Below, one piece after another: positions 14,229 to 23,507 of a stretch of DNA of 64,000 nt. Positions within the stretch are counted from its first letter, which is position 1. Every line of letters starts with the position of its first letter. Below the pieces are notes generated by a model. That model was not told where the DNA came from, ran no database searches, and worked only from the letters and a program-made list of their open reading frames with translations. The position numbers and the translations under genes are program-made. Origin of the DNA: Comamonas terrae (GTDB lineage Bacteria; Pseudomonadota; Gammaproteobacteria; Burkholderiales; Burkholderiaceae_C); NCBI RefSeq assembly GCF_001544075.1, contig NZ_BCNT01000001.1, positions 558,001 to 622,000 of the forward strand, written 5' to 3'.

Positions 14229-14681
14229 TTACGCCCGCAATCGGGCCATGGCCTCGCGCTTGCCCATTTTGAGAATTGCCTGAAGACGTTCCAGCTGCGC
14301 TGCGCGCGGCATCACTTTGCCGCTTTCCCAGCGACTGACGGAAAGAGTGGATGCCTCCAGCAAGACGGCCATGGCCTGTTGGGAAATTCCCAGTTTCTTC
14401 CGTTTGGCAACCAGCATCTGCGCATTGAACTTGAAGCGATTTGCTTTGGGGGCCGCTTCCTCGGCAGCCTGGGAAGCCGCTTTTTCATTGGTGCCGACCC
14501 GGACCATATCTCTTCTTGCAGTTTTCAAGTCGGAAGCCAATTTCTTGATTTCCTGCTTCAGCGCCACGATCTCGGCCCGCTGAGCCGCAGCGGCCTTTCG
14601 CAGGACTTCGAGTTCCGCTTTGATTTCCTTGCGCGCCACACGCGAAACTTCAGTCCGGAATGCATCAGAAAAAGCAGTCAT
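14229..14681 (-). CDS. XRE-type helix-turn-helix regulator with N-terminal coiled coil
   Basis: The start ATG 14681 (150 aa) is preceded by GGGGG at suitable distance; the ATG at 14684 is equally possible. Residues ~15-65 form a predicted coiled coil (KAELEVLRKAAAAQRAEIVAL). Residues ~90-145 are a Cro/CI-type helix-turn-helix (LGISQQAMAVLLEASTLSVS then RWESGK). A perfect palindrome TGTACTGTACA stands just upstream (14700-14710), a likely autoregulatory operator. The target genes are unknown. Confidence 0.85.
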   Translation of the reverse strand: MTAFSDAFRTEVSRVARKEIKAELEVLRKAAAAQRAEIVALKQEIKKLASDLKTARRDMVRVGTNEKAASQAAEEAAPKANRFKFNAQMLVAKRKKLGISQQAMAVLLEASTLSVSRWESGKVMPRAAQLERLQAILKMGKREAMARLRA

Positions 14682-14699
14682 CATTTCACCCCCTTGTGA

Positions 14700-14710
14700 T
14701 GTACTGTACA
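14700..14710. promoter_or_regulatory. Palindrome TGTACTGTACA, candidate operator of the XRE regulator
   Basis: This is a perfect inverted repeat TGTAC-T-GTACA, about 19 bases upstream of the regulator's start codon. The position would block transcription or early elongation of the gene, as expected for autoregulation. The assignment is inference. Confidence 0.45.
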
Positions 14711-14711
14711 A

Positions 14712-15135
14712 AGCTCATCCGTCCATGTGAAGCGGTAGCTGAAACCACAAGGCGCAACGCCATGCATATACAAAGATGGCAAGGTTTTTCTGCCGCCATC
14801 CGGCCGATACCGGCACAGAGTACTCGGGCACCAGCACCGGCCAAGCTCGTTTTATTGAAAGAAGGTTTGCATTTGCCATCGTCGCATGCAGCCTCACCGC
14901 CGCATGCCATTCCGCAGCGCCACCATCAGAGCCGTGTTTCAGCAAACTTTAAGACGCCGGCGCGACGCTTGCGGCTGAGTCGCTTCATGGAAGCCCAGGT
15001 CTAACCATGGCTTCCATGCAGACACTCACGCTAGGCCACAGACGGCAAGCGTTCTCGCACCGACATGAAGGCATCGAAAGCATTCGCCACTTCGATGGAC
15101 GCATCCGATGCAAAGGATCACACAGGAAATACCAT
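14712..15135. other. Non-coding stretch upstream of the H-NS-like gene
   Basis: No convincing gene is seen. Frames open across it lack ribosome binding sites and have shadow-like composition. It must contain the divergent promoters of the XRE regulator and the H-NS-like gene. Confidence 0.5.
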
Positions 15136-15432
15136 ATGAAAACACATACGGCCTCATACAAAGAATTGCTGGCACAGCGTGCGGCACTGGAGCAGCAAAT
15201 TGCTACAGCCCGTGAAGCAGAGGTCACCGAAGCAATACATCAGATCCGGACCTTGGTAGAGAGTTTCGGTCTCACCCATGAAGATGTTTTTCCTCCAGCC
15301 AAGAAGAGGCGTACGACTGGCTTGGTAGCTCCGAGATACCAGGATCCGGCGACCGGCCATACCTGGACTGGCCGCGGCAAGCCGCCTGTCTGGATCAAGG
15401 ACAAGGACCGCACGCAGTTCGAAATCCAATAA
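15136..15432 (+). CDS. H-NS family histone-like protein
   Basis: The protein has 98 residues, starting at ATG 15136 with AGGAAA upstream. The N-terminal ~50 residues are the oligomerising helix (YKELLAQRAALEQQIATARE). The C-terminal YQDPATGHTWTGRGKPPVWI is the H-NS DNA-binding loop, with the GRGKPP core that reads AT-rich minor groove. It would silence horizontally acquired DNA, which fits its place between a prophage and several atypical genes. It is full length for the short betaproteobacterial type, which is often multi-copy. A strong terminator follows. Confidence 0.95.
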   Translation: MKTHTASYKELLAQRAALEQQIATAREAEVTEAIHQIRTLVESFGLTHEDVFPPAKKRRTTGLVAPRYQDPATGHTWTGRGKPPVWIKDKDRTQFEIQ

Positions 15433-15436
15433 ACTC

Positions 15437-15468
15437 TGGAAAAAATGGCCTTGAAGGCCATTTTTTCC
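15437..15468. terminator. Intrinsic terminator after the H-NS-like gene
   Basis: TGGAAAAAATGGCCT pairs perfectly with AGGCCATTTTTTCCA around loop TGA. It is symmetrical, so it can act in both directions. Confidence 0.9.
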
Positions 15469-15671
15469 AATACGTCAGCGCTTTATGCCATCACTCGGCA
15501 CCACCGCTTCCTCGCATGGCATTGAAAGCGTTTTCCGCCCTCTACAGCAAGTGGCTCTTCCAATTCTTCAGATACACGGCTGAAAAACCGAGGTAACGGC
15601 AAGCATACAAAGCCATATCCATTGGTGCGACGTACGTATTTCGAGCATCAGGCTACAGTGAACTTCTACGT

Positions 15672-16007
15672 CTATGGCTCTTTCGACGCCTCGTCTGCAG
15701 GCATCACTGCACCACTGACTGCTGCACTCCCGAATGCGCCGACCACGCTTCCCAAGGCACTCCCCACCACCGCCCCTACCGGGCCGGCAACTGCAGCGCC
15801 GATTGCAGCACCGGCCGCCATGCCTGCAACCGCAGCGCCACCCGCCATGCTGGTCCGCGCCTCCCGCGCCGCTTCCGCGGGAGACAGCCCGAACTGAGCA
15901 CCGGCATCAGCATCCTGCGACGGAACACCATGCCCGGGTTTGGCCTGTTCGAGCAGGTCGGGGTCCACCGGCTTGTCGATATGGCGCGGAAAGTTGCTCG
16001 CTCTCAT
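15672..16007 (-). CDS. Small glycine-zipper protein
   Basis: The start is ATG 16007 (111 aa), with AAAGG 8 bases upstream. The N-terminal half is hydrophilic (HIDKPVDPDLLEQAKPGHG). The C-terminal half is an Ala/Gly-rich hydrophobic stretch with GxxxG-type spacing (GMAAGAAIGAAVAGPVGAVV), typical of glycine-zipper proteins that insert into or lie on membranes. There is no signal peptide or lipobox. Function is unknown; these proteins are often stress-related. It is a single gene facing left. Confidence 0.7.
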   Translation of the reverse strand: MRASNFPRHIDKPVDPDLLEQAKPGHGVPSQDADAGAQFGLSPAEAAREARTSMAGGAAVAGMAAGAAIGAAVAGPVGAVVGSALGSVVGAFGSAAVSGAVMPADEASKEP

Positions 16008-16198
16008 CAGCAGGCCTTTCGAATTCCATAAAGCAGATGCTCCCATCCATCCCTACAACGACTCCAGGGGGATAGCCGCTCTTCATCTAAGTCCTGCAGG
16101 CAACCCCGGTTGCCGGAGCCGGTCCCGGAGCGCCGTAGTCATGCGGACAGTTGTTGCCCGCTCCGTTTTCAGCCCGCTTGCAGCCAGTAAGACACAAA

Positions 16199-16237
16199 AG
16201 AAAAAACGCGCCAAGCTGCAAGCACTGGCGCGTTTTC
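16199..16237 (-). terminator. Terminator of the distal tRNA-His gene
   Basis: On the minus strand ACGCGCCA pairs with TTGGCGCGT and is followed by a T-run. It lies directly after the tRNA 3' end. Confidence 0.8.
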
Positions 16238-16242
16238 TGATT

Positions 16243-16319
16243 TGGGGTGGCTGATGGGACTCGAACCCACGACAACAGGAATCACAATCCTGGACTCTAC
16301 CAACTGAGCTACAGCCACC
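16243..16319 (-). tRNA. tRNA-His (GTG), copy 2
   Basis: This is a full cloverleaf on the minus strand: acceptor GGTGGCTG/CAGCCACC with encoded CCA, the D-arm AGCTCAGTTGG, anticodon loop ATTGTGATT (anticodon GTG) and the T-arm with TTCGAGT. Its sequence is identical to the copy at 16431-16507. The encoded first G provides the G-1 identity base of tRNA-His. Confidence 0.97.
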
Positions 16320-16393
16320 GTAGAAGCAATGATTCTACTGTAAAAACATCGCCTTTCGAGGCTTGCAAAGCAAGTACGACTTTTGGCAATGTA

Positions 16394-16423
16394 AAACGCC
16401 TCATGGTGCATGAGGCGTTTTTT
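16394..16423. terminator. Hairpin between the two tRNA-His genes
   Basis: AAACGCCTCA and TGAGGCGTTT flank loop TGGTGCA. The T-run is strong in the + direction and weaker in the direction of tRNA transcription, so read-through to the second copy is possible. Confidence 0.75.
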
Positions 16424-16430
16424 TCTGATC

Positions 16431-16507
16431 TGGGGTGGCTGATGGGACTCGAACCCACGACAACAGGAATCACAATCCTGGACTCTACCAACTGAGCTAC
16501 AGCCACC
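16431..16507 (-). tRNA. tRNA-His (GTG), copy 1
   Basis: This copy is identical in sequence to the one at 16243-16319, with encoded CCA. A TACAAT -10-like box lies about 12 bases upstream of the 5' end (16520-16525 read on the minus strand). Confidence 0.97.
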
Positions 16508-16577
16508 GTAGAGACATCTATTGTACTTCAGGAAAATCAGTCCTCAGTCGAACTTCGAACTAATTTCCCAATTCAGT

Positions 16578-18473
16578 TCAAGGCCGGGCGACCTTGATCT
16601 GGACCTTCAGCTGTTTCTTCAGCAGCTCGTAATATGCCATCACTTCGGCCAGCGACGACCACTGCACGAATTGGGCCCGCTGCTGCTCCAGCAACTGGGC
16701 GTCCGTCGCGGGGCGCTCCACAATGCGACCGACCTTCACCACGGCATAGCCTTCGGAACCCAGGTCCACACCCACCCAGGAAGGCAGTGCAGCCGTCGAC
16801 GCGCTCAGCGCCGCATCCACGACCTCTCGCGGCAGATTCTGGGGCTGGTCGCGGCTCACGGTCACGGCAGCAGCCAGCTGCGCGGCATCAGGCTTGGCCT
16901 TCCAGGCGGCCAGCTTGGCCTGCCCTTCCTGGCGAGCCAGTTCGGCCGACTTCTGTGCCACATACAGCTGCTTGAGCTTGTCGCCCACCTCGTTCATCGG
17001 CAAGGTGCGGGCCGCCGAATATTGCGTCACGCGGCCGGCGGCCAGGCTGTTGGGAGCCAGCTCCACCGCGTCGGTATTACGCTTGTTTTCCAGCGAATCC
17101 TTGGAGAACAACGCCTCCAGGAAACGGGCATTGGCCAGAGGGCCTTGCGCGCCCGCAGAAGGCTGGCGGGTCACATGGTCAACCTTGTGGATGGTCAGCT
17201 TGAACTTGTCGGCAACGGGCTGCAGGCTGTCCGACTGCTCGTAGACGCCATTCGAGAAGGCTTCGGCCATTTCGGCGAATTTGCGCTGGGCCTGCTGCTT
17301 CCTGAGCTCGGCCTCCAGCTTGGGACGCATTTCCTCGAACGAAGGCGCCTTGGGCTTTTTGATGCCGGTCAGCTCGATGATGTGGTAGCCGAAGTCGGAT
17401 TCGATCACATCGCTGATCTCGCCTTCCTTCATGCCGAACACGGCATCCTCGAACGGCTTGACCATGGCGCCGCGGCCAAAATACCCCAGGTCGCCGCCGG
17501 AAGCCGCGGAACCCGGATCCTGCGAGTTGGCCTTGGCCACTTCCGCAAAGCTCTTGGGGTTCGCACGTACCTTGGCCAGCAGTTCCTCCGCCCTGGCCTT
17601 TGCCTTGGCACGATCGGCCGCCGGAGCATCCTTGGCGGCATTGATCAGGATATGGCTGGCGCGCCGTTCTTCAGGGCCGGCCAGACGTTCCGCGTTTTCC
17701 TTGTAATAGGTGCGCAGATCGTCTTCGCTCAGCGTGATCCCGGCCTCCACGGCAGCCAGATCCAGCTGCACATATTCCACCGAAGCCTCTTCGGGCTGCT
17801 GGAAGCGGCTGGTATGGGCTTCGTAATAAGCCTTGAGCTCGGCTTCTGAAGGCTGCACCTTGTCGGCGAACGCCTTGGCATCGAAGCGGGCCACCTGCAC
17901 TTCCCGGCGCTGGTACAGCGCATCCATGGCCTGCTTGAGCTCCGCATCGGTCGTGAACACCGTGCCGGAAATGCCGCCCAGCACCTGGTTGAGGGCCAGT
18001 TCATTGCGCAGATTGGCTTCGAAGCCTTCGGGCGTCATGCCCTGCGAGCCCACGAGTGCCTTGTAGGCCTGTGCGTCCAACGAGCCATCGGGCTTGCGCA
18101 GGGCAGCAATCGCGGGAATCTCCTGCAAGGTGCGCACCAGCTGCTCGTCGGTCGTGGTCAGATGCAGCTTCTTCACGGCCGCCGCCAGCACGCGGTCGCG
18201 CACCAGCTTTTCCAGCGTGGCGTAGCGGGCCTCTGGCGAGTCCAGCAGCTTCACATCCATGTTGGGATTCTGGGCGCGCAGCCTGTCGCTTTCCACGCGA
18301 TGCGCATTGTCCCAATCCTGTTGCGTGATGTCATGACCATCCACCCGGGCCACGGTCTTGCTCGACTCCGTGAAATAGTTCTGGTTGATCCCGACAAAGA
18401 TGAAGGAGGGAATGATCAGCAAGAACAACAAGATCATCACGAACTTGGAATGCTTGCGGATGGATTCGAACAT
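16578..18473 (-). CDS. ppiD: Membrane-anchored periplasmic peptidyl-prolyl isomerase PpiD
   Basis: The protein has 631 aa, full length for PpiD. Residues ~12-30 ([19 protein letters not shown]) are the single membrane anchor. A SurA/PpiD-type N-terminal chaperone region follows (~35-260). The parvulin domain spans ~265-365 ([39 protein letters not shown]). A second helical region fills the C-terminus. It helps fold proteins leaving the Sec translocon. The start [11 protein letters not shown] is the usual one for the family. In many proteobacteria ppiD follows an HU gene, as it does here (HU, then tRNA-Val, then ppiD). Confidence 0.95.
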   Translation of the reverse strand: MFESIRKHSKFVMILLFLLIIPSFIFVGINQNYFTESSKTVARVDGHDITQQDWDNAHRVESDRLRAQNPNMDVKLLDSPEARYATLEKLVRDRVLAAAVKKLHLTTTDEQLVRTLQEIPAIAALRKPDGSLDAQAYKALVGSQGMTPEGFEANLRNELALNQVLGGISGTVFTTDAELKQAMDALYQRREVQVARFDAKAFADKVQPSEAELKAYYEAHTSRFQQPEEASVEYVQLDLAAVEAGITLSEDDLRTYYKENAERLAGPEERRASHILINAAKDAPAADRAKAKARAEELLAKVRANPKSFAEVAKANSQDPGSAASGGDLGYFGRGAMVKPFEDAVFGMKEGEISDVIESDFGYHIIELTGIKKPKAPSFEEMRPKLEAELRKQQAQRKFAEMAEAFSNGVYEQSDSLQPVADKFKLTIHKVDHVTRQPSAGAQGPLANARFLEALFSKDSLENKRNTDAVELAPNSLAAGRVTQYSAARTLPMNEVGDKLKQLYVAQKSAELARQEGQAKLAAWKAKPDAAQLAAAVTVSRDQPQNLPREVVDAALSASTAALPSWVGVDLGSEGYAVVKVGRIVERPATDAQLLEQQRAQFVQWSSLAEVMAYYELLKKQLKVQIKVARP

Positions 18474-18494
18474 GGTCTATCTTTCTGCGGCAGC

Positions 18495-18523
18495 AAAAAC
18501 AAAGGCGAACTTGCGTTCGCCTT
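18495..18523 (-). terminator. Minus-strand hairpin upstream of ppiD
   Basis: On the minus strand AAGGCGAA and TTCGCCTT form a stem followed by TTTGTTTTT. It lies between the tRNA-Val unit and ppiD and ends about 20 bases before the ppiD start codon. Confidence 0.6.
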
Positions 18524-18759
18524 CGGTATTGTTCAGTGGTGAAGCCATCAGGCACGCCCGAGATACGCCACAGACCGGGTCTCTACAGAGCATCAAAGCG
18601 CCACAGCATGTGCCATCCAACCTCCACCAACGGGTTAGGCTAATCTGGAGCATTCTACCTGCGCGCCCTACGGTTGCCGCTGCCCGCTGTTGCATGGCCG
18701 TCATAAAACCGGATTTGCTCCATGTCGCGGGACAGTGCCTGGCAACAATGCAGAAACGA

Positions 18760-18788
18760 AAAAGCACCTGGAAACTCCAGGTGCTTTT
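18760..18788 (-). terminator. Terminator of the HU / tRNA-Val unit
   Basis: AAAAGCACCTGGA pairs perfectly with TCCAGGTGCTTTT around loop AAC, just after the tRNA-Val 3' end on the minus strand. Confidence 0.9.
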
Positions 18789-18799
18789 CAATGTTTTGG

Positions 18800-18876
18800 T
18801 GGTGGGTGCTAACGGGGTCGAACCGCTGACCTACGCCTTGTAAGGGCGCCGCTCTACCAACTGAGCTAAGCACCCC
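18800..18876 (-). tRNA. tRNA-Val (TAC)
   Basis: This is a complete minus-strand cloverleaf: acceptor GGGGTGC/GCACCCA with encoded CCA, D-arm AGCTCAGTTGG, anticodon loop CTTACAA (anticodon TAC) and T-arm with TTCGACC. It begins 15 bases downstream of the HU stop codon, so it is likely co-transcribed with HU. Confidence 0.97.
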
Positions 18877-18891
18877 ACCGAAAACCGGTTG

Positions 18892-19164
18892 TCAGTTCAG
18901 GGCATCCTTCAATGCCTTGCCCGGACGGAACTTTGGAACCTTGGCGGCCTTGATCTTGATGGTGTCGCCGGTGCGAGGATTGCGGCCGGTGCGGGCAGCA
19001 CGCTTGCCGACGGCGAATGTGCCAAAACCAACGAGCGATACTGTACCACCTTTTTTCAGCGTCTTTTTCACTGCGTCGATGGTGGAATCCAGTGCACGCG
19101 CAGCAGCGGCCTTGGAAATGTCGGCGTTGGTAGCGATGTGCTCAATCAGTTCGGTTTTATTCAC
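18892..19164 (-). CDS. hupB: Chromosomal DNA-binding protein HU
   Basis: The protein has 90 aa from a GTG start at 19164 ([18 protein letters not shown]), the standard HU N-terminus; the frame is open further upstream but without support. The core [21 protein letters not shown] and the end [13 protein letters not shown] are canonical. It is the host nucleoid protein, dimeric, bending DNA non-specifically. tRNA-Val and a shared terminator follow immediately. A second, diverged HU is carried by the prophage at 1658-1930. Confidence 0.97.
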   Translation of the reverse strand: MNKTELIEHIATNADISKAAAARALDSTIDAVKKTLKKGGTVSLVGFGTFAVGKRAARTGRNPRTGDTIKIKAAKVPKFRPGKALKDALN

Positions 19165-19576
19165 AAGATGCCTCTCGAGAAATAAGTGAATGGAATGCCT
19201 CTGTGGCCGCAAATTTGGCGCAACCAGATGACCGGTGCGGACAGATACGGAATCTGGCTTGCTGCTCATCTGCACTGCCTTGCGACATCTGCATTCGGCT
19301 TGAAGCCATGGACTTTCCACATGTCAATTCGCGCTGCGCATCACAGCGACAAGATTTGATTCTATGCGGTTTTGCGGGCTTTTTCGGCTTCGCAAGTGGC
19401 TTTTTTGCTGGGTGCGGCGTGTCGGCTTCACGGATTGACAAGGGTTCACAAAGCATCCGGCTTTTCCCGCACTCGCCGGCGCGCCGTCCACGCACTGCCG
19501 CAAAAGCGGCAAATACTCACAAAAACATAGCAAAAAGCGCTTGATGAAAAAGCGCTTCAAGGGATTTCGACGCAGC
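19165..19576. other. Non-coding stretch between HU and pgsA
   Basis: It holds the upstream region of HU and, at 19535-19557, the hairpin that probably terminates pgsA. No credible gene is seen in any frame. Confidence 0.5.
19535..19557 (-). terminator. Terminator after pgsA
   Basis: Two AAGCGCTT units (19535-19542 and 19550-19557) form the stem; on the minus strand it is followed by TTTTTGC. It lies about 20 bases past the pgsA stop. Confidence 0.75.
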
Positions 19577-20146
19577 TCAGTGCGAGATGCGGGCGCGGAT
19601 CTCGGGCAAAGCTTTCTGCAGGTAATAGACCATGGACCAGACCGTGAGCACGGCCGCGATCCAGATCAGCCCCTGTCCCCAGACGCCGGTATCGAAGCCG
19701 CGAAACAACACGCCGTCGTAGAGCAGGAAGGGAATGGCTACCATCTGCGCCGTGGTCTTGAGCTTGCCCAGCATATGCACGGCCACGCTCTTGCTGGCAC
19801 CGATGTGCGCCATCCATTCGCGCAGCGCGGAGATGGCAATCTCGCGCCCGATGATGATCAGGGCCACGAACACGTCCGTGCGCTGCAGGTGCACCAGCAC
19901 CAGCAGCGAAGCGCAGACCAGGAACTTGTCGGCCACCGGATCAAGAAACGCGCCGAACGCCGAGGTCTGGTTGAGCCTGCGTGCCAGGTAGCCGTCGAGC
20001 CAGTCCGTGGCGGCGAAGACGATGAACATCAGCGTGGCAATCAGATTGCGTGTCGCAGGCTCCAGCGGCGTATAGAACACCCCGACGATGAGCGGAATCG
20101 CCACGATCCGCGTACAGGTCATCAAGGTGGGGATGGTCAGAAACAT
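19577..20146 (-). CDS. pgsA: CDP-diacylglycerol-glycerol-3-phosphate 3-phosphatidyltransferase
   Basis: The start is taken at MFLTIPTLMTCTR (20146, 189 aa), the usual beginning of the family; ATGs at 20155 and 20182 are in frame with no better ribosome binding site. The full CDP-alcohol phosphatidyltransferase motif is present (DWLDGYLARR then FGAFLDPVADK). Several hydrophobic segments make it an inner-membrane protein. It forms phosphatidylglycerol phosphate, the committed step to PG and cardiolipin. It is adjacent to and in line with uvrC, a conserved arrangement in proteobacteria. Confidence 0.95.
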   Translation of the reverse strand: MFLTIPTLMTCTRIVAIPLIVGVFYTPLEPATRNLIATLMFIVFAATDWLDGYLARRLNQTSAFGAFLDPVADKFLVCASLLVLVHLQRTDVFVALIIIGREIAISALREWMAHIGASKSVAVHMLGKLKTTAQMVAIPFLLYDGVLFRGFDTGVWGQGLIWIAAVLTVWSMVYYLQKALPEIRARISH

Positions 20147-20256
20147 GGGCGCCATTGTGTCACGGGCGCAGGCTCCGGGCATGCGTCAAGACCGACGTGA
20201 AGCGCACAAAGCAACACATCGCACGGGTGCTGCGTGCCCTACCGCAGCGGCATGCC

Positions 20257-22209
20257 TCAATGCAGCGCACGGTAGATGTCTTCGGCGAGACTTGCGGAGA
20301 TGCCGTCCACCGTCATCAGGTCCTCCACGCTGGCCTCTGCCACGCCACGCACGCCGCCAAAGCGCTGCAGCAGCCGCGCACGCTTCTTGGGCCCGACGCC
20401 GGGGATTTCCTCCAGCTGCCCGCCGCCCACGCGCACCTTGGCCCGCGCCGCGCGCATGCCGGTGATCGCGAAGCGGTGGGCCTCGTCGCGGATCTGGGCC
20501 ACCAGCATGAGCGCTGCGGAGTCGTGGCCCAGGTAGACCTTGTCGCGCCCATCGGCAAAGACCAGCTCTTCGAGGCCGACCTTGCGGCCCTCGCCCTTTT
20601 CCACGCCGACGATGCGCGACAGGTCCAGCCCCAGCTCGGTGAACACTTCGCGTGCCATGCTGACTTGGCCCTTGCCTCCGTCCACCAGCACCAGGTCGGG
20701 CAGTCGCGGCTGCTTGCCGGTCAGCTCCGCCCCGCCCGCCTCGCGCTGGGCTTCGGCCACGGGCCGGTAGCGGCGCGTGAGAACCTGACGCATGGCCGCG
20801 TAGTCGTCGCCTCCCGTGATGCCTTCGATGTTGAAGCGGCGGTATTCGCTGCTCTGCATCCGGTGGTGATGGAACACCACGCAGGAAGCCTGCGTGTTCT
20901 CGCCGCTGGTGTGCGAGATGTCGAAGCATTCGATGCTCAGCTCGTCGAGGTTGTCCACGGGCAGGTCCAGCGCCTCTGCCAGGGCCCGCGTGCGCGCCTG
21001 CTGCGATCCTTCCTCGGCCAACAGCCGCGCGAGCTGGATGTCGGCATTCTTTTGCGCCATCTCCAGCCAGATGCGGCGCTGCTCGCGCGGCTGCTGCACC
21101 ACCGTGATGCGCACGCCGCTCTGCTCGGTCAGCAGCTCCACCAGCTTTCGGTCCACCGGGTGGCTGACGATCAGCGTGGGCGGCACGGCCACGCCCACAT
21201 AGTGCTGCGCGATGAAGGCATCGAGCACCAATTCTTCCACCGGACGTGCGGCAGCGGCCGCATCGAGTTCCTGCTCGCTCGTATACACCGAGGCTGCATC
21301 GCCCAGGTTGGCCGGGAAATACGGCCGGTCGCCCAGATGCCGGCCGCCGCGCACCATGGCCAGATTCACGCAGGCGCGCCCGCCCTGCACCTTGACGGCG
21401 AGGATGTCCACGTCCTTGTCGTCGGCAGTCTCGATGGACTGCTGGTGCAGCACGCGCGACAGCGCGGTGATCTGGTTGCGCACCTCGGCCGCCTTCTCGT
21501 ATTCGAGCTTTTCCGCATGCTCCATCATGCGTGTCTCCAGTTGCCGCATCAGCTCCTGGGTTTCGCCGCGCAGCATGGCCTCGGCATTGCGCACGTCGAG
21601 CGCATAGGCCTCGGGCGAAATCAAATCCACGCAAGGCCCTGTGCAGCGCTTGATCTGGTAGAGCAGGCAGGGACGGCTGCGGTTGGCAAACACCGTGTCC
21701 TCGCAGGTGCGCAGGCGAAACACCTTCTGCAGCAACTGCATGCTTTCCTTCACGGCCCAGGCGCTGGGATACGGGCCGAAGTAGCGGTGCTTCTTGTCGA
21801 CGGCACCGCGGTAATAGGCCATGCGCGGGAAGGTCTGGAAGGCAGGCTCTCCGTCCTTGCCGTCGCGCTGCGCCACCCCGGTGATCTTCAGATAGGGGTA
21901 GCTCTTGTCATCCCGGAACAGGATGTTGTACTTGGGGTGCTGGGTCTTGATGAGGTTGTTTTCCAGCAGCAGTGCCTCGGCCTCGGAGCGCACCACCGTG
22001 GTTTCCATGCGCGCGATCTTGCCGACCATGTGGCCTATGCGCGTGCCGCCATGGTCTTTCTGGAAATAGCTGGAGACGCGGCGCTTGAGGTTGATAGCCT
22101 TGCCCACGTAGAGCAAGGTGCCTGCGGCGTCGAAGTAGCGGTAAACGCCCGGCAGCGGCGGCAGTGCCGCCACCTGGGCCAGCAGTTCATCGGAATGCGG
22201 GGAAGACAT
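20257..22209 (-). CDS. uvrC: Excinuclease ABC subunit C
   Basis: The protein has 650 aa. The N-terminal GIY-YIG nuclease ([19 protein letters not shown]) makes the 3' incision. Cys residues near 150-175 precede a UVR motif ([20 protein letters not shown]). The C-terminal RNase-H-like nuclease makes the 5' incision ([11 protein letters not shown]). Tandem helix-hairpin-helix elements close the protein ([35 protein letters not shown]). All parts are intact. It acts with UvrAB in nucleotide excision repair. No LexA box is seen immediately upstream. Confidence 0.97.
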   Translation of the reverse strand: MSSPHSDELLAQVAALPPLPGVYRYFDAAGTLLYVGKAINLKRRVSSYFQKDHGGTRIGHMVGKIARMETTVVRSEAEALLLENNLIKTQHPKYNILFRDDKSYPYLKITGVAQRDGKDGEPAFQTFPRMAYYRGAVDKKHRYFGPYPSAWAVKESMQLLQKVFRLRTCEDTVFANRSRPCLLYQIKRCTGPCVDLISPEAYALDVRNAEAMLRGETQELMRQLETRMMEHAEKLEYEKAAEVRNQITALSRVLHQQSIETADDKDVDILAVKVQGGRACVNLAMVRGGRHLGDRPYFPANLGDAASVYTSEQELDAAAAARPVEELVLDAFIAQHYVGVAVPPTLIVSHPVDRKLVELLTEQSGVRITVVQQPREQRRIWLEMAQKNADIQLARLLAEEGSQQARTRALAEALDLPVDNLDELSIECFDISHTSGENTQASCVVFHHHRMQSSEYRRFNIEGITGGDDYAAMRQVLTRRYRPVAEAQREAGGAELTGKQPRLPDLVLVDGGKGQVSMAREVFTELGLDLSRIVGVEKGEGRKVGLEELVFADGRDKVYLGHDSAALMLVAQIRDEAHRFAITGMRAARAKVRVGGGQLEEIPGVGPKKRARLLQRFGGVRGVAEASVEDLMTVDGISASLAEDIYRALH

Positions 22210-22301
22210 GGTCGCTATTGTCCGCGCATGCGGGTACCCCTGGCACCGCAGTCCGCCCGCGAAAGGAAGCCGGCCCGCACTCCGCCGTACATCGCTTCAA
22301 C

Positions 22302-22376
22302 AAGAATAGCTACCGACGCTTCATAGACAAGCGATTCAGCCATTTCCATGCAAAAAAGCCCGGATGACCCGGGCCT
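22302..22376. repeat. Dispersed ATAGCT-type repeat, copy between uvrC and the binding-protein gene
   Basis: The core ATAGCTACCGACGC, nine bases, then AAGCG and AGCCATTT match, base for base at most positions, the reverse complement of the element inside the DUF748 gene (39872-39941). Related copies are near 49271 and 57155. Confidence 0.55.
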
Positions 22377-22379
22377 TTT
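22353..22379 (-). terminator. Terminator of the catabolic operon
   Basis: On the minus strand GGCCCGGG and CCGGGCTT arms enclose TCAT, followed by TTTTTT. It is placed 20 bases past the stop of the binding-protein gene. Confidence 0.8.
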
Positions 22380-22397
22380 GCCATGCCGGCAGCCGGC

Positions 22398-23387
22398 TTA
22401 CTCGGCCTCGATCCTGGAGGATTTCACCACCTGGGCCCAGTTCGCGTATTCGGTCTTGACCATGGCGCCCAGCTGTTGCGGGTTCATGTAGTCGGCCGTG
22501 GCACCCTGCTCCTCGGCTTTCTTTCTGAAGGCCGGGTCTTCCACCACCTTCTTGAGATCGGCCGTCAGCTTGTCGATCACGGGCTGGGGCGTGGCCTTGG
22601 GCGCGAACACGGCAAACCACGAGGTGGCATTCACGCCGGGATAGCCGGCTTCGGCCGTCGTCGGTACATTGGGCAGGCTGGGCAGGCGCTGCTTGCCCGT
22701 CACGGCCAGCACGCGCAGCTTGCCGCTTTGCACATGGGGCATGAAGGGCGGCGCGGTGCCGAAGGTCAGGTCCACCTGGCCCCCCAGCAGGTCCTGCAGC
22801 GCGGGACCCGTGCCCTTGTAGGGAACGTGCACCATCTTCACGCCGGCCTGCTGCTCCAGCATGGCGCCCGTCACATGCTGCAGCGAGCCGTTGCCCGAGG
22901 AGGCGTAGTTGAGCTTGCCCGGATGGGCCTTGGCGTAGCTGACCAGTTCGGCCAGCGTCTTCACCGGCAGCTCGGCGCGCGCCACGATGATCTGCGGGGC
23001 CGACAGCACATTGGCCACGGGCGCGAAGTCGCTCTGCTCCCAGCTCCTGGCCTTGACCAGATGGGGCGAGATCACGTGGTAGCCCGAGTACTGCATGAGC
23101 AGGGTGTAGCCGTCGGGCTCGGCCCGCTTGACCAGGTTGGCGGCAATGGCGCCGTTGCCGCCGCCCTTGTTGTCCACCACCACGGACTGGCCCAGCACCG
23201 GGGCCAGGGCCTGCGCCGCCATGCGGCCGGCCAGGTCGGTGGTGCCGCCCGCTGCGGCCGGCACGATCATCAGCACGGTCTTGCTGGGATAGCCACCCTG
23301 GGCCAGGGCTTGGCCGGCCGGCAGGCCCAGGGCCAGGGCCGCAGCAGCTGCTGCTGCCAGGTGAATGCGTCGACGTTGAATGCGCAT
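22398..23387 (-). CDS. Bug/TctC-type tripartite transport solute-binding protein
   Basis: The start is ATG 23387 (329 aa), supported by AAGGAGA upstream. The signal peptide has an RRRR start and cleavage after AQALAQ (residues ~1-28). The mature part is typical Bug: YPSKTVLMIVPAAAGGTTDLAGR, VVVDNKGGGNGAIAA, HVPYKGTGPALQDLLGGQVDL. It would bind a small carboxylate in the periplasm. Betaproteobacteria carry many such genes, often as lone binding proteins next to catabolic genes. It is the last gene of the operon with the CoA-transferase and the HMG-CoA lyase family enzyme. The ligand cannot be read from sequence. Confidence 0.93.
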   Translation of the reverse strand: MRIQRRRIHLAAAAAAALALGLPAGQALAQGGYPSKTVLMIVPAAAGGTTDLAGRMAAQALAPVLGQSVVVDNKGGGNGAIAANLVKRAEPDGYTLLMQYSGYHVISPHLVKARSWEQSDFAPVANVLSAPQIIVARAELPVKTLAELVSYAKAHPGKLNYASSGNGSLQHVTGAMLEQQAGVKMVHVPYKGTGPALQDLLGGQVDLTFGTAPPFMPHVQSGKLRVLAVTGKQRLPSLPNVPTTAEAGYPGVNATSWFAVFAPKATPQPVIDKLTADLKKVVEDPAFRKKAEEQGATADYMNPQQLGAMVKTEYANWAQVVKSSRIEAE

Positions 23388-23507
23388 GGAAATGTCTCCT
23401 TGTTGATGCCGATGTGATTTTTTTGTGGTGCAGGCGAAAGCCCTGTGCGGCGCCTCCCCCGAGACTCCGCACGCCGACATGCGCCGACAGCTTGCCGGCG
23501 CGGCCGT

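Noticed and set aside
16087-16240. Minus-strand frame after tRNA-His that looks like a small lipoprotein (FFLLCLTGC)
   Set aside because: It begins inside the tRNA terminator hairpin with only a TTG start and no ribosome binding site; the lipobox resemblance is probably chance.
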